A stretch of DNA of 64,000 nucleotides from Kappaphycus alvarezii (GCA_002205965.3 NADL03000883.1:32210-96209), one strand, 5' to 3'; shown: positions 24,101 to 38,190, counted from the first letter of the stretch. Made by a program: numbers and translations. Notes: generated by a model from the letters alone, not told the origin.

Positions 24101-25348
24101 TGGAGGAGGACGTGTACATGGAACAGCCTGATGGATTTAAGGACGCCTCGAAACCAAATCATGTCTGCAAATTTCTGAAGGCCTTGTATGGTTTGAAACA
24201 GGCACATAGACGGTGGCACCAGAAAATCGATGATTTTCTTGTTGATGGGCTCAAATTCAAAAGTAGCACTAATGATCCCTGTGTTTATGTAAAATTTGAC
24301 CCGACCTCCGACTCAATCATGATTATCCTCCTGTATGTTGATGACTTGCTGCTTGCAGGAAACAACATGGAGGCGATTGCATGGATGAAGGGGAGCTGAA
24401 CCGCCGTTTTGAAATGAAAGATTTGGGCGAAGCGAGAATGGTTGTTGGGCTTGAAATTTCTCGCCGGAGATCCGAACGATCCTTGTGTTATCCCAGCCAC
24501 GGTTTGTAGACAGCGTTTTAGAGCGATTTGGAATGCAGAATTGTAGACCTGTTCCAACTCCTATGAATCTAAACACTGACGAGTTGAACGTGGATCGGTC
24601 GGTAGATACGGGTAGTGATGCTCGGACAGATGCTCCATACAGGAGCGCCATTGGAGCTCTCATGTATTTGTCTGTTGGAACACGACCTGATATATCTTAT
24701 GCGGTTGGCAAACTTGCACGTTTCTGCGAAGAACCAAGAGAGAAGCATTGGTTAGCAGTAAAAAGAGTGTTAAGGTATCTCGCTGGGACCAAAGATTTAG
24801 GTCTTGTGTTCCGAGGGAATGCTGATCTGGGCTTGTCTGCATACTGTGACTCGGATTGGGCCGGAGATGTGTCCGATCGCAAATCGACGAGTGGTTTCGT
24901 GTTTCGCATGGCTGGAAGTGGGGTAAGTTGGTGCTCGCGAAAGCAAACGGTTGTCGCAGCTTCGTCATGTGAGGCCGAATACATTTCGTTAACTGCAGCA
25001 AGTAAAGAAGCAATATGGCTGAGACGTGTCGTTCGGGACATCCTTGAAACCTGGACATCGCTGGGCATGAAAGCACTTGGAATTGATCATGCTACTACAA
25101 TATACAGCGATAACCAGGGGGCTATGGAGCTCGCTCGAAACGAGAGCACCAACAGACGCAACAAGCACATTGATATTGCATACCACTTTGTAAGAGATGC
25201 AGTTGTGCGTAAAGAGGTGGACTTGGTGTACGTGCCAACAACTGAAAATGTTGCTGACGCTTTGACAAAACCACTAGGGCGAGTTCAGATGACAAAACTT
25301 GTTAGACTGATTGTGATGGGTAGTAAGGGGGAGCATGAATTAATGTAA
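21130..25348 (+). pseudogene. gag-pol: Copia gag-pol, family B, array copy 3
   Basis: Gag is open 21130-21669 and continues at 21621-22031, the only B copy in which the CCHC knuckle (CTNCGHSGHTADRC, about 21792-21835) is intact in a long frame. Protease frame 21973-22527 has ADSA at 22105. Integrase pieces lie at 22470-22958, 22822-23238 and 23037-23594. The longest RT frame of the array is 260 codons (23617-24399, YVDD at 24334-24345). RNase H is open at 24485-25348. Breaks include GGGG before the RT end and GTGTTATC for GTGTTTATC at 24486. Copy 3 keeps the AAAGCGCG form of the RT finger region shared with copy 5. Confidence 0.93.
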
Positions 25349-25369
25349 AAACAATGTGATCGAGGGGAG

Positions 25370-26610
25370 TGTTGAAAAAGGGATAGAATGCATGCGATCC
25401 CATGGTTTTTAGTTGCCACCTGGACACGTGTACACTTGTAGCATGAAAAGCGAGTTGCACCCTTCTTCTGTGTGTACCTACTACACGTGTAAAATGGGCC
25501 AAATCGAAAGTTGCCTGGGACGAAAGCCCATTTTCGGGCAACTCAAAATCCGGCGCATTTTTGCCATTTTTCAAACCACTTGGTATTCTGCCCTCTGATT
25601 GGCTGCTAGATACGCCTCCATACACTCACATCGCTCCAAGTGGCGATATCTGAGCTGATCATTGTGGAGCATTCTGACACTTTGGCATGTTATGGTTGGT
25701 TGATGGTTTGTCTCTATTCTAGGCTCAAAGTACTGGTACCAATGTGTCATACGTGTTACTGTCTCTATGTGGCATACGTGTACTGTCTCCTCTCTGTCGT
25801 ACGTGTACAGTATTATAGGTGTCGTACCGTGTACAAGTAAACAGTGGTTTCTATATTTATCCTATAGTTGCCTGGACTGGCTGCATACAGTTTACACCAT
25901 ACTCATTATACTGGCTGCCTACAAATCACTCTTGCACAAGTATGCAGCCAAAGTATGTTGATGCAGCCACGTTGCTTTTACAGTATGCACGTATAGCACG
26001 TAAGGCTTAATTCACGTTGAACGGCCTGCATGAGATTTACGTACTGTTACGTAACAACGTGAGACAAGCCCGCCAAAAATTGTTTTCTACTTTTATGATA
26101 TTTAAGTTCCCGCCTTAAGTTCCCGCCGTTGGCTTCTGTTACAGGCCGAGAGATTACAGTTGCGTTGGCGGGTCACGTAAGGCATAATTCACGGGTTGAC
26201 TGTTTTCGTGTACGTTTACGTAACAGAACATGCATGGCTAGCATGCACGTAATGTTACTTACGTTTTGAATATCGGTAATTATGAATTTCCCGTGCATGC
26301 AAATGAGGGATTCTGAGGCACCTTGGCTTGGGTAGGCTATAGGATCAACAAAGGTAGTACTGCAAATGTATATTTAGCTACTTTCATTTTGCTTTCACGA
26401 TGCAGAAGTGAGTACCGGCAAACAGTATATAGTTGTAGTCTAATAGCTCATCCAAGTAAAGAAGAGGTACGGACTTGCCTTTGATTTCAACACCAACCTC
26501 ACCCTTGCCGTTCTAGCTCCTTTCTTTGTCTTTTATCCATCTACACTCTTTCCCTACTTCCCTTTTCATTCTCTCTCCTCATCCCTCATCATTCCCTGTT
26601 CCTTTCATCA
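25370..26610 (+). mobile_element. Family-B LTR, unit 4 (shared by copies 3 and 4)
   Basis: TGTTGAAAAAGG...CCTTTCATCA, about 1241 bp. Carries the variants CCCGTGCATGCAAATGAGGG, CACCTTGG and TATATTTAGC, also found in units 5 and 6, so these three LTRs share a more recent ancestor. Confidence 0.9.
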
Positions 26611-26846
26611 CTAATAGTACCCTACCCTAAGTAAAATCACCCCATAAACAACATTTTACCCTCTAAGTCGCTGACCTCTCAAAATCGTACTTTCGTCCCT
26701 GGGAAATTTGGATTTCTTCCGAAATGCCTTAGGGCCACTCTTCAATCAATACGTGTGCATGTGTACACGTGGAACATGCCTCATGCCTCTCATGAGGTTT
26801 AGCACCGATGTGGGGGTCATGTGATCGTCTCTCCAAATCAACAACA
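26611..26846 (-). mobile_element. 236-bp family-A LTR fragment inside array unit 4
   Basis: Same breakpoints and orientation as in units 2 and 3, replacing the primer site and proximal leader. Confidence 0.85.
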
Positions 26847-27564
26847 CCGTTGCAGTGGCCCTTTTGCGCGCCGGCGGGACAGAAACGCTTCTCGCTTGAA
26901 CGACGATACGTACGCGAAACACCATCGCCCGTGGTCGGAGAGGGAACGACTGTCTTCTAATTCCTTACTCTGGTAGCATACCGGGTACTAGTGTTCTGCA
27001 CTTGTACTTTGGTACCTGCTGGCTATACTTTGTTGAGGTGTAGATACGTGCTGTGCACGGAAGGACGAGGCTCATTGGTGACCTTGAGTGCTTTCACACG
27101 AGTACGACGGAAGTCAAGCAACACAGTCCGGAAGGAAACGCGCCTGAGTTAGTACGGAAAGACTGTGATTGTGGTAAGACGCCCTTTGCTGCGGGGACCT
27201 TTCGGGGTAGTGGCTGAAAATTCCTGGCCGTCTACAGGTAAAGTCGCTGTGCTTACTCGTGGCACACGGATTGCGCTCAAAGTTGAAAGACCAGCACTGG
27301 CCGATATACAGGGGTAGCGCCCTAAGGCACAAATAAAGAGGTGGTAAAGAGGTAAAGAGGAGGAAAACTAAAGAGGTAAAGAGTTGGAAATTAAACACCA
27401 CGTGTCTTTGAGTAAACGCTGCAAACTTCTTATAGGGAAAGGCTTGCCGTGACAAGCGACTATCGGTCGCCGGCTTGGGATACCCGAACAGAGGACTTTG
27501 CATACTCACTGCATACGTGGTAATAGAGGTTTCAGATACAAAGGGTCTTGGATAAAACGTAGTC
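26847..27564 (+). other. Family-B leader, unit 4
   Basis: About 718 bp. The 87-codon ORF of units 1-3 is broken here by an extra G (TTCGGGGTAG, about 27201), the same form as in the B copy at 63740. This speaks against a conserved protein. TAAAGAGG tract and conserved hairpin are present. Confidence 0.75.
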
Positions 27565-30500
27565 ATGGACGATCGCGGAGGCGGAGTTCGAATTGAAAAG
27601 CTCACCAACAATAATTTCCATGTTTGGAAGCAGAAGGTGCAGCTTCTTCTCGCTCTCCGGGAGCTTGATGACTACATTGTGGATGATCCGCCTGAGGAAT
27701 CGGATGATAGGGCTCTCAAATCATGGACTCGGGCCGACCGCAAAGCAAGGGCGCTCATCGGTTGTCCCTTTGATGAGCACCTTGAGCATGTCGCACTGCA
27801 ACTGCAAAGGAGATGTGGACTATTATTCTCAACACGTTTGAGAGGCACACACTCCTCAATAAACTTGCGGCTCGACGCCGGTTTTACACCGCGGCTATGG
27901 ATGGTAATGAGAGAGTTTTGCAGTATGTTAACCGTGTAACAGTAGCAGCGACCCTGAAATCCATGGATGTGACTATGATGACAAAGAGATAGCCATGGCT
28001 GTGCTTAATGGATTGCCACCTCGTTCGACAATCTCATCGTTGCCTTGGATGCGCTCGGCAATGAGGACAGGGTGTTTACTTTGGAATTTGTGAAGAGCCG
28101 GTTGTTGCAGGAAGAGGAGCGTGCTCAAATGAGGGAGTCAAAAGGGACAAAATCCAATGCGCGCTCATATCCAATGCCCGTCCGAATGACTACGGAGGTA
28201 ATGCTAGACAGCTGCACTGTACGAACTGCGGTCATTCTGGTCACACCGCGGACAGATGCTGGGGCAAAGATGTGAACGGTAGGCGCCGGAAGCTCCAAGG
28301 GGCTATCGTGCATCCTGGGTGTGGCAGAGCATCTAATAATCATCGAACGAGAAAAATCGCCCAAGAGGAGATCAGCAGGCGTTCGTAGGTGCAAATGTAT
28401 TTGATTCGACTGATTCTCATCCTTCAGCTGATAGTGGGGCATGTTGATGATGAAATTGTTTGCCTCATGTCACGAATTAAACAGGCCGGATTTCGGCCGG
28501 AACTTCCTCTGGTACGCAGATTCGCATGTACTTCCCATATGACTTACGATAGGAGTGTTTTCACGAATTATACCGAATTTTCTGCAGCCTCAGTCGAAAT
28601 GGGAACTAAAGCCCGGGCTAAGATTGCTGGGCGAGGTGACGTGGAGCTCACATTACTAGTGATGGTCTCGAAAGCGGTGCATTCTGCGAGATGTTGTCCA
28701 CGTTCCTAGTTTCGAATACTCTCTCATCTTGTAGGCAAAGCGGACATAGAAGGGATCAAAACTGTATTTGAGAACAAATCTTTGCAGATGACTAAGAATG
28801 GGAGAGTTGTAGCAACTGGAAAAATGCTGTGCAATAGCCTTCTTTATGCTATCGACATAGTCCAGAAGATACCAATGATACCTTGTACTCTGCGAAAGTC
28901 ACCACACTCTCGACATGGCACGAGAGAATGGCTCATGTAAGCAAGCAGGGCATTGCATCTATGGTAAGGAACAATGTTGTGGACGGCGTGCAGATCAGTG
29001 GCTCGAATACATCCGAAATATGCTCCTCATGCGTTCATGGAAAGGCTCATCGTTCTGCAGTGCCGAAGGAACGCACGACTGGTAGAGCTGAAGCGATGTT
29101 AGACCTTGTTCACAGTGACGTGTGTGGACCTATGGAGGTTTCTTCTGTTGGAGGGCACGCTACTTTGTGACCTTCACGGACGATCACTCTTCCTGGGTTA
29201 CCGTCTACATGATGCAGCGAAAGTCAGAGGTCTTTGATAAATATAAACTGTTCCAAGCTCGTAGCGAAGCCCATACTGGGCGCGCATTGGCATTCTTCGT
29301 TCAGATCGAGGGGAGAATATATGTCCACTGCATTCAAGGACTACCTTGCCGAGCGCGGCACAAAACATGAGCTTAGTGCAGTGGAGTCACCTGAACAGAA
29401 TGGTGTTTCAGAGCGGCTGAACCGAACACGATTATGGATCTGGTTCGGTCCATGCTACATGCAAAGAGTCTGCCAAAACAGTTCTGGGCCGAAGCTCTGG
29501 CGACTGCTGTATACATCCGAAACAGAGTTACAACTCGGCACTTCCAAGCCACACGACCCCGCATCATATATGGTACGGTCGCAAGCCCAATTTGTCGCAC
29601 CTTCGTACGTTCGGAAGCAAATGTTGGTACACAGTCCCGGCAAGCAGTTGAGTAAGCTTGACAACCGAGCACGGGAAGCAATTATGCTTGGATATGCGGA
29701 AGCCAGCAAAGCTTACAAACTGTGGGATCCTGAATTACACAAGGTAGTTGTTTCCAGAGATGTCAGATTCAGTGAGAGCGAAACCTGCCAGTCTGAAATA
29801 AATGAAAAGAATCAGATGAGTGTCTCGCAATTAGCTCCGATGAGGATCTTGTAAGTCTCGGCGTTGAACAGGATGCTCAAGTCCGGCTTCCTACACCGGA
29901 CACAGCCGAAATAACTGCAGCTTCGAGACAAGATATTCAGGGACAAGGAATGACCAGGCTAATGTGGAAACGACCCAACGGTCGCCGAAAACGTAGGTAC
30001 AGATAACGAAATCCCTGAGCCCCTGAGGTGTCTGTAGCTCCTCGGAGATCTGAAAGGATTCGAAGAGCCCCAAATGCTTGGTGGAGATCAAACATATCCT
30101 TGACACCTAATGACACGGCTCTCGTTACAAATGTTGTCAACATCTCGTACCGACACGCGGCGACAGGACCGGACGCAGACTTTTGGAAGTCCGCCATCGA
30201 GTCCGAGCGAGACTCGATCCTTCGGAACAAAACATGGAAGTTAGTCCCACGTTTGGAGGCCTCAAACATTCTGACTCCAAAATGGGTGTTTGCAATAAAA
30301 GATGCCCAGGACTCCAACGGAGGCTTTTCCCGAAAATCGAAGCGCGTCTTGTCGCTCGTGGTTTCCAACAGGTGAAAGGGGTAGATTATAATGAGACGTA
30401 CGCCCCTGTCGTGAAGCTCACGTCAATTCGGGTGCTTTTGGCACTTGTCGCACATCAGGACTGGAGCTGCATCAAATGGACGTTAAGACGGCATTTCTGA

Positions 30501-31757
30501 ACGGTGATGTGGAGGAGGACGTGTACATGGAACAGCCTGATGGATTTAAGGACGCCTCGAAACCAAATCATGTCTGCAAATTTCTGAAGGCCTTGTATGG
30601 TTTGAAACAGGCACATAGGCGGTGGCACCAGAAAATCGATGATTTTCTTGTTGATGGGCTCAAATTCAAAAGTAGCACTAATGATCCCTGTGTTTATGTA
30701 AAATTTGACCCGACCTCCGACTCAATCATGATTATCCTCCTGTATGTTGATGACTTGCTGCTTGCAGGAAACAACATGGAGGCGATTGCATGGATGAAGG
30801 GGGAGCTGAACCGCCGTTTTGAAATGAAAGATTTGGCGAAGCGAGAATGGTTGTTGGGCTTGAAATTTCTCGCCGGAGATCCGAACGATCCTTGTGTTTA
30901 TCCCAGCCACGGTTTGTAGACAGCGTTTTAGAGCGATTTGGAATGCAGAATTGTAGACCTGTTCCAACTCCTATGAATCTAAACACTGACGAGTTGAACG
31001 TGGATCGGTCGGTAGATACGGGTAGTGATGCTCGGACAGATGCTCCATACAGGAGCGCCATTGGAGCTCTCATGTATTTGTCTGTTGGAACACGACCTGA
31101 TATATCTTATGCGGTTGGCAAACTTGCACGTTTTGCGAAGAACCAAGAGAGAAGCATTGGTTAGCAGTAAAAAGAGTGTTAAGGTATCTCGCTGGGACCA
31201 AAGATTTAGGTCTTGTGTTCCGAGGGAATGCTGATCTGGGCTTGTCTGCATACTGTGACTCGGATTGGGCCGGAGATGTGTCCGATCGCAAATCGACGAG
31301 TGGTTTCGTGTTTCGCATGGCTGGAAGTGGGGTAAGTTGGTGCTCGCGAAAGCAAACGGTTGTCGCAGCTTCGTCATGTGAGGCCGAATACATTTCGTTA
31401 ACTGCAGCAAGTAAAGAAGCAATATGGCTGAGACGTGTCGTTCGGGACATCCTTGAAACCTGGACATCGCTGGGCATGAAAGCACTTGGAATTGATCATG
31501 CTACTACAATATACAGCGATAACCAGGGGGCTATGGAGCTCGCTCGAAACGAGAGCACCAACAGACGCAACAAGCACATTGATATTGCATACCACTTTGT
31601 AAGAGATGCAGTTGTGCGTAAAGAGGTGGACTTGGTGTACGTGCCAACAACTGAAAATGTTGCTGACGCTTTGACAAAACCACTAGGGCGAGTTCAGATG
31701 ACAAAACTTGTTAGACTGATTGTGATGGGTAGTAAGGGGGAGCATGAATTAATCTAA
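27565..31757 (+). pseudogene. gag-pol: Copia gag-pol, family B, array copy 4
   Basis: The most eroded Gag of the array: short losses at about 27762-27800 and 27940-27980 split it (27565-27939, 28045-28275). The protease region is disrupted (DSA codons damaged near 28520). Integrase frames lie at 28883-29170, 29122-29370 and 29234-29854, with an extra GA in CGAACACGATTATGG near 29430. RT 30028-30919 has the GGGGG form, so RT reads through to ELNRRFEMKDL; YVDD is at 30743-30754. RNase H is at 30847-31757. The stop context AATCTAAAA differs from AATGTAAAA of copies 1-3 and matches copy 5. PPT GAGGGGAG at 31771-31778. Confidence 0.92.
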
Positions 31758-31778
31758 AAACAATGTGATCGAGGGGAG

Positions 31779-33003
31779 TGTTGAAAAAGGGATAGAATGC
31801 ATGCGATCCCATGGTTTTTAGTTGCCACCTGGACACGTGTACACTTGTAGCATGAAAAAGCGAGTTGCACCCTTCTTCTGTGTGTACACCTACTACACGT
31901 GTAAAATGGGCCAAATCGAAAGTTGCCTGGGACGAAAGCCCATTTTCGGGCAACTCAAAATCACGGCGCATTTTGCCATTTTTCAAACACTTGGTATTCT
32001 GCCCTCTGATTGGCTGCTAGATACGCCTCCATACCACTCACATCGCTTCCAAGTGGTGATATCTGAGCTGATCATTGTGGAGCATTCTGACACTTGGCAT
32101 GTTATGGTTGGTTGATGGTTTGTCTCTATTCTAGGCTCAAAGTACTGTACCCAATGTGTCTACGTGTACTGTCTCCTATGTGGCATCGTGTACTGTCTCC
32201 TCTGTCGTACGTGTACTATAGGTGTCGTACGTGTACAAGTAAACAGTGGTTTCTATATTTATCCTATAGTTGCCTGGACTGGCTGCATACAGTTTACACC
32301 ATACTCATTATACTGGCTGCCTACAAATCACTCTTGCACAAGTATGCAGCCAAAGTATGTTGATGAGCCACGTTGCTTTTACAGTACTGCACGTATAGCA
32401 CGTAAGGCTTAAATCACGTTGAACGGCCTGCATGAGATTTACGTACTGTTACGTAACAACGTGAGACAAGCCCGCCAAAAATTGTTTTTACTTTATGATA
32501 TTTAAGTTCCCGCCTTAAGTTCCCGCCGTGGCTTCTGTTACAGGCCGAGAGATTACAGTTGCGTTGGCGGGTCACGTAAGGCATAATTCACGGGTGACTT
32601 TTCGTGTACGTTTACGTAACAGAACATGCATGGCTAGCATGCACGTAATGTTACTTACGTTTTGAATATCGGTAATTATGAATTTCCCGTGCATGCAAAT
32701 GAGGGATTCTGAGGCACCTTGGCTTGGGTAGGCTATAGGATCAACAAAGGTAGTACTGCAAATGTATATTTAGCTACTTTCATTTTGCTTTCACGATGCA
32801 GAAGTGAGTACCGGCAAACAGATATAGTTGTAGTCTAATAGCTCATCCAAGTAAGAAGAGGTACGGACTTGCCTTTGATTTCAACACAACCTCACCCTTG
32901 CCGTTCTAAGCTCCTTTCTTTGTCTTTTATTCCATCTACACTCTTTCCCACTTCCCTTTTCATTCTCTCTCCTCATCCCTCATCATTCCTGTTCCTTTCA
33001 TCA
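31779..33003 (+). mobile_element. Family-B LTR, unit 5 (shared by copies 4 and 5)
   Basis: TGTTGAAAAAGG...TTTCATCA, about 1225 bp, with several small deletions around the TACGTGTAC array (32155-32225), where one motif and its spacer are shortened. Same variant set as unit 4. Confidence 0.9.
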
Positions 33004-33238
33004 CTAATAGTACCCTACCCTAAGTAAAATCACCCCATAAACAACATTTTACCCTCTAAGTCGCTGACCTCTCAAATCGTACTTTCGTCCCTGGGAAATT
33101 TGGATTTCTTCCGAAATGCCTTAGGGCCACTCTTCAATCAATACGTGTGCATGTGTACACGTGGAACATGCCTCATGCCTCTCATGAGGTTTAGCACCGA
33201 TGTGGGGGTCATGTGATCGTCTCTCCAAATCAACAACA
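33004..33238 (-). mobile_element. 235-bp family-A LTR fragment inside array unit 5
   Basis: Same breakpoints as in other units, one base shorter (CTCAAATCG for CTCAAAATCG). Confidence 0.85.
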
Positions 33239-33955
33239 CCGTTGCAGTGGCCCTTTTGCGCGCCGGCGGGACAGAAACGCTTCTCGCTTGAACGACGATA
33301 CGTACGCGAAACATTATCGCCCGCGGTCGGAGAGGGAACCACTGTCTTCTAATTCTTACTCTGGTAGCATTCCGGGTACTAGTGTTCTGCACTTGTACTT
33401 TGGTACCTGCTGGCTATACTTTGTTGAGGTGTAGATACGTGCTGTGCACGGAAGGAAGAGGCTCATTGGTGACCTTGAGTGCTTTCACACGAGTACGACG
33501 GAAGTCAAGCAACACAGTCCGGAAGGAAACGCGCCTGAGTTAGTACGGAAAGACTGTGATTGTGGTAAGACGCCCTTTGCTGCGGGGACCTTTCGCGGTA
33601 GTGGCTGAAAATTCCTGGCCGTCTACAGGTAAAGTCGCTGTGCTTACTCGTGGCACACGGATTGCGCTCAAAGTTGAAAGACCAGCACTGGCCGATATAC
33701 AGGGGTAGCGCCCTAAGGCACAAATAAAGAGGTGGTAAAGAGGTAAAGAGGAGGAAAACTAAAGAGGTAAAGAGTTGGAAATTTAACACCACGTGTCTTT
33801 GAGTAAACGCTGCAAACTTCTTATAGGGAAAGGCTTGCCGTGACAAGCGACTATCGGTCGCCGGCTTGGGATACCCGAACAGAGGACTTTGCATACTCAC
33901 TGCATACGTGGTAATAGAGGTTTCAGATACAAAGGGTCTTGGATAAAACGTAGTC
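33239..33955 (+). other. Family-B leader, unit 5
   Basis: About 717 bp. The variant TTCGCGGTAG near 33593 is shared with unit 6 only. Contains the purine tract and the conserved hairpin; no primer site. Confidence 0.75.
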
Positions 33956-36900
33956 ATGGACGATCGCGGAGGCGGAGTTCGAATTGAAAAGCTCACCAAC
34001 AATAATTTCCATGTTTGGAAGCAGAAGGTGCAGCTTCTTCTCGCTCTCCGGGAGCTTGATGACTACATTGTGGATGATCCGCCTGAGGAATCGGATGATA
34101 GGGCTCTCAAATCATGGACTCGGGCCGACCGCAAAGCAAGGGCGCTCATCGGGTTGTCCCTTTCTGATGAGCACCTTGAGCATGTCCGTACTGCGCAACT
34201 GCAAAGGAGATGTGGACTATTATTCTCAACACGTTTGAGAGGCACACACTCCTCAATAAACTTGCGGCTCGACGCCGGTTTTACACCGCGGCTATGGATG
34301 GTAATGAGAGAGTTTTGCAGTACGTTAACCGTGTAACACAGTTGGCAGCGACCCTGAAATCCATGGATGTGACTATCGATGACAAAGAGATAGCCATGGC
34401 TGTGCTTAACGGATTGCCACCCCGTTTTGACAATCTCATCGTTGCCTTGGATGCGCTCGGCAATGAGGACAGGGTGTTTACTTTGGAATTTGTGAAGAGC
34501 CGGTTGTTGCAGGAAGAGGAGCGTGCTCAAATGAGGGAGTCAAAAGGGACAAAATCCAATGCTGCGCTCATATCCAATGCCCGTCCGAATGACTACGGAG
34601 GTAATGCAGACAGCTGCACTGTACGAACTGCGGTCATTCTGGTCACACCGCGGACAGATGCTGGGGCAAAGATGTGAACGGTAGGCGCCCGGAAGCTCCA
34701 AGGGGCTATCGTGCATCCGGTTCTCGTAGTGGCAGAGCATCTAATAATCATCGAAACGAGAAAAATCGCCCAAGAGATCAGCAGGCGTTCGTAGGTGCAA
34801 ATGTATTTGATTCGACTGATTCTCATCCTTCAGCTGATAGTGGGGCCAGTTGATGATGAAATTGTTTGCCTCATGTCACGAATTAAACAGGCCGGGATTT
34901 CGGCCGGAACTTCCTCCTGGTACGCAGATTCCGCATGTACTTCCCATATGACTTACGATAGGAGTGTTTTCACGAATTATACCGAATTTTCTGCAGCCTC
35001 AGTCGAAATGGGAACTAAAGCCCGGGCTAAGATTGCTGGGCGAGGTGACGTGGAGCTCACATTACTAGTGATGGTCTCGAAAGCGGTGCATTCTGCGAGA
35101 TGTTGTCCACGTTCCTAGTTTCGAATACTCTCTCATCTCTGTAGGCAAAGCGGACATAGAAGGGATCAAAACTGTATTTGAGAACAAATCTTTGCAGATG
35201 ACTAAGAATGGGAGAGTTGTAGCAACTGGAAAAATGCTGTGCAATAGCCTTCTTTATGCTATCGACATAGTCCAGAAGATACCAATGATACCTTGTACTC
35301 TGCGAAAGTCACCACACTCTCGACATGGCACGAGAGAATGGCTCATGTAAGCAAGCAGGGCATTGCATCTATGGTAAGGAACAATGTTGTGGACGGCGTG
35401 CAGATCAGTGGCTCGAATACATCCGAAATATGCTCCTCATGCGTTCATGGAAAGGCTCATCGTTCTGCAGTGCCGAAGGAACGCACGACTGGTAGAGCTG
35501 AAGCGATGTTAGACCTTGTTCACAGTGACGTGTGTGGACCTATGGAGGTTTCTTCTGTTGGAGGGGCACGCTACTTTGTGACCTTCACGGACGATCACTC
35601 TTCCTGGGTTACCGTCTACATGATGCAGCGAAAGTCAGAGGTGTTTGATAAATATAAACTGTTCCAAGCTCGTAGCGAAGCCCATACTGGGCGTCGCATT
35701 GGCATTCTTCGTTCAGATCGAGGGGAGAATATATGTCCACTGCATTCAAGGACTACCTTGCCGAGCGCGGCACAAAACATGAGCTTAGTGCAGTGGAGTC
35801 ACCTGAACAGAATGGTGTTTCAGAGCGGCTGAACCGAACACTTATGGATCTGGTTCGGTCTATGCTACATGCAAAGAGTCTGCCAAAACAGTTCTGGGCC
35901 GAAGCTCTGGCGACTGCTGTATACATCCGAAACAGAGTTACAACTCGGTCAATTCCAAGCCACACAACCCCGCATCATATATGGTACGGTCGCAAGCCCA
36001 ATTTGTCGCACCTTCGTACGTTCGGAAGCAAATGTTGGTACACAGTCCCGGCAAGTCAGTTGAGTAAGCTTGACAACCGAGCACGGGAAGCAATTATGCT
36101 TGGATATGCGGAAGCCAGCAAAGCTTACAAACTGTGGGATCCTGAATTACACAAGGTAGTTGTTTCCAGAGATGTCAGATTCAGTGAGAGCGAAACCTGC
36201 CAGTCTGAAATAAATGAAAAAGAATCAGATGAGTGTCTCGCAATTAGCTCCGATGAGGATATTGTAAGTCTCGGCGTTGAACAGGATGCTCAAGTCCGGC
36301 TTCCTACACCGGACACAGCCGAAATAACTGCAGCTTCGAGACAAGATATTCAGGGACAAGGGAATGACCAGGCTAATGTGGAAGCGACCCAACGGTCGCC
36401 GAAAACGTAGGTACAGATAACGAAATCCCTGAGCCCCCTGAGGTGCCTGTAGCTCCTCGAGATCTGAAAGGATTCGAAGAGCCACAAATGCTTGGTGGAG
36501 ATCAAACATATCCTTGACACCTAATGACACGGCTCTCGTTACAAATGTTGTCAACATCTCGTACCGACACGCGGCGACAGGATCGGACGCAGACTTTTGG
36601 AAGTCCGCCATCGAGTCCGAGCGAGACTCGATCCTTCGGAACAAAACATGGAAGTTAGTCCCACGTTTGGAGGCCTCAAACATTCTGACTCCAAAATGGG
36701 TGTTTGCAATAAAAGATGCCCAGGACTCCAACGGAGGCTTTTCCCGAAAATCGAAAGCGCGTCTTGTCGCTCGTGGTTTCCAACAGGTGAAAGGGGTAGA
36801 TTATAATGAGACGTACGCCCCTGTCGTGAAGCTCACGTCAATTCGGGTGCTTTTGGCACTTGTCGCACATCAGGACCTGGAGCTGCATCAAATGGACGTT

Positions 36901-38168
36901 AAGAGGCATTTCTGAACGGTGATGTGGAGGAGGACGTGTACATGGAACAGCCTGATGGATTTAAGGACGCCTCGAAACCAAATCATGTCTGCAAATTTCT
37001 GAAGGCCTTGTATGGTTTGAAACAGGCACATAGACCGTGGCACCAGAAATCGATGTTTTCTTGTTGATGGGCTCAAATTCAAAAGTAGCACTAATGATCC
37101 CTGTGTTTATGTAAAATTTGACCCGACCTCCGACTCAATCATGATTATCCTCCTGTATGTTGATGACTTGCTGCTTGCAGGAAACAACATGGAGACGATT
37201 GCATGGATGAAGGGGGAGCTGAACCGCCGTTTTGAAATGAAAGATTTGGTCGAAGCGAGAATGGTTGTTGGGCTTGAAATTTCTCGCCGGAGATCCGAAC
37301 GATCCTTGTGTTTATCCCAGCCACGGTTTGTAGACAGCGTTTTAGAGCGATTTGGAATGCAGAATTTAGACCTGTTCCAACTCCTATGAATCTAAACACT
37401 GACGAGTTGAACATGGATCGGTCGGTAGATACGGGTAGTGATGCTCGGACAGATGCTCCATACAGAGCGCCATTGGAGCTCTCATGTATTTGTCTGTTGA
37501 ACACGACCTGATATATCTTGTGCGGTTGGCAAACTTGCACGTTTCTGCGAAGAACCAAGAGAGAAGCATTGGTTAGCAGTAAAAAGAGTGTTAAGGTATC
37601 TCGCTGGGACCAAAGATTTAGGTCTTGTGTTCCGAGGGAATGCTGATCTGGGCTTGTCTGCATACTGTGACTCGGATTGGGCCGGAGATGTGTCCGATCG
37701 CAAATCGACGAGTGGTTTCGTGTTTCGCATGGCTGGAAGTGGGGTAAGTTGGTGCTCGCGAAAGCAAACGGTTGTCGCAGCTTCGTCATGTGAGGCGAAT
37801 ACATTTCGTTAACTGCAGCAAGTAAAGAAGCAATATGGCTGAGACGTGTCGTTCGGGACATCCTTGAAACCTGGACATCGCTGGGCATGAAAGCACTTGG
37901 AATTGATCATGCTACTACAATATACAGCGATAACCAGGGGGCTATGGAGCTCGCTCGAAACGAGAGCACCAACAGACGCAACAAGCACATTGATATTGCA
38001 TACCACTTTGTAAGAGATGCAGTCGTGCGTAAAGAGGTGGACTTGGTGTACGTGCCAACAACTGAAAATGTTGCTGACGCTTTGACAAAACCACTAGGGC
38101 GAGTTCAGATGACAAAACTTGTTAGACTGATTGTGATGGGTAGTAAGGGGGAGCATGAATTAATCTAA
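33956..38168 (+). pseudogene. gag-pol: Copia gag-pol, family B, array copy 5
   Basis: Gag 33956-34677 in two frames. This copy alone keeps CCCC at ~34421, so Gag reads GLPPRFDNLIVALDALG without a break. The protease region (34795-35118) has ADSA at 34927. Integrase 35293-35832 and a good 225-codon frame 35733-36410 carry SPEQNGVSERLNRTL. RT is at 36514-36915 and, after a lost base in GTTAAGAGGC (~36903) and losses near 37048, at 37141-37389 (YVDD 37156-37167). RNase H is split (37588-37812, 37887-38168). The PPT/LTR junction is altered (GAGGGAGAAAGTTG), so the canonical TG of the next LTR is lost. Confidence 0.92.
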
Positions 38169-38190
38169 AAACAATGTGATCGAGGGAGAA

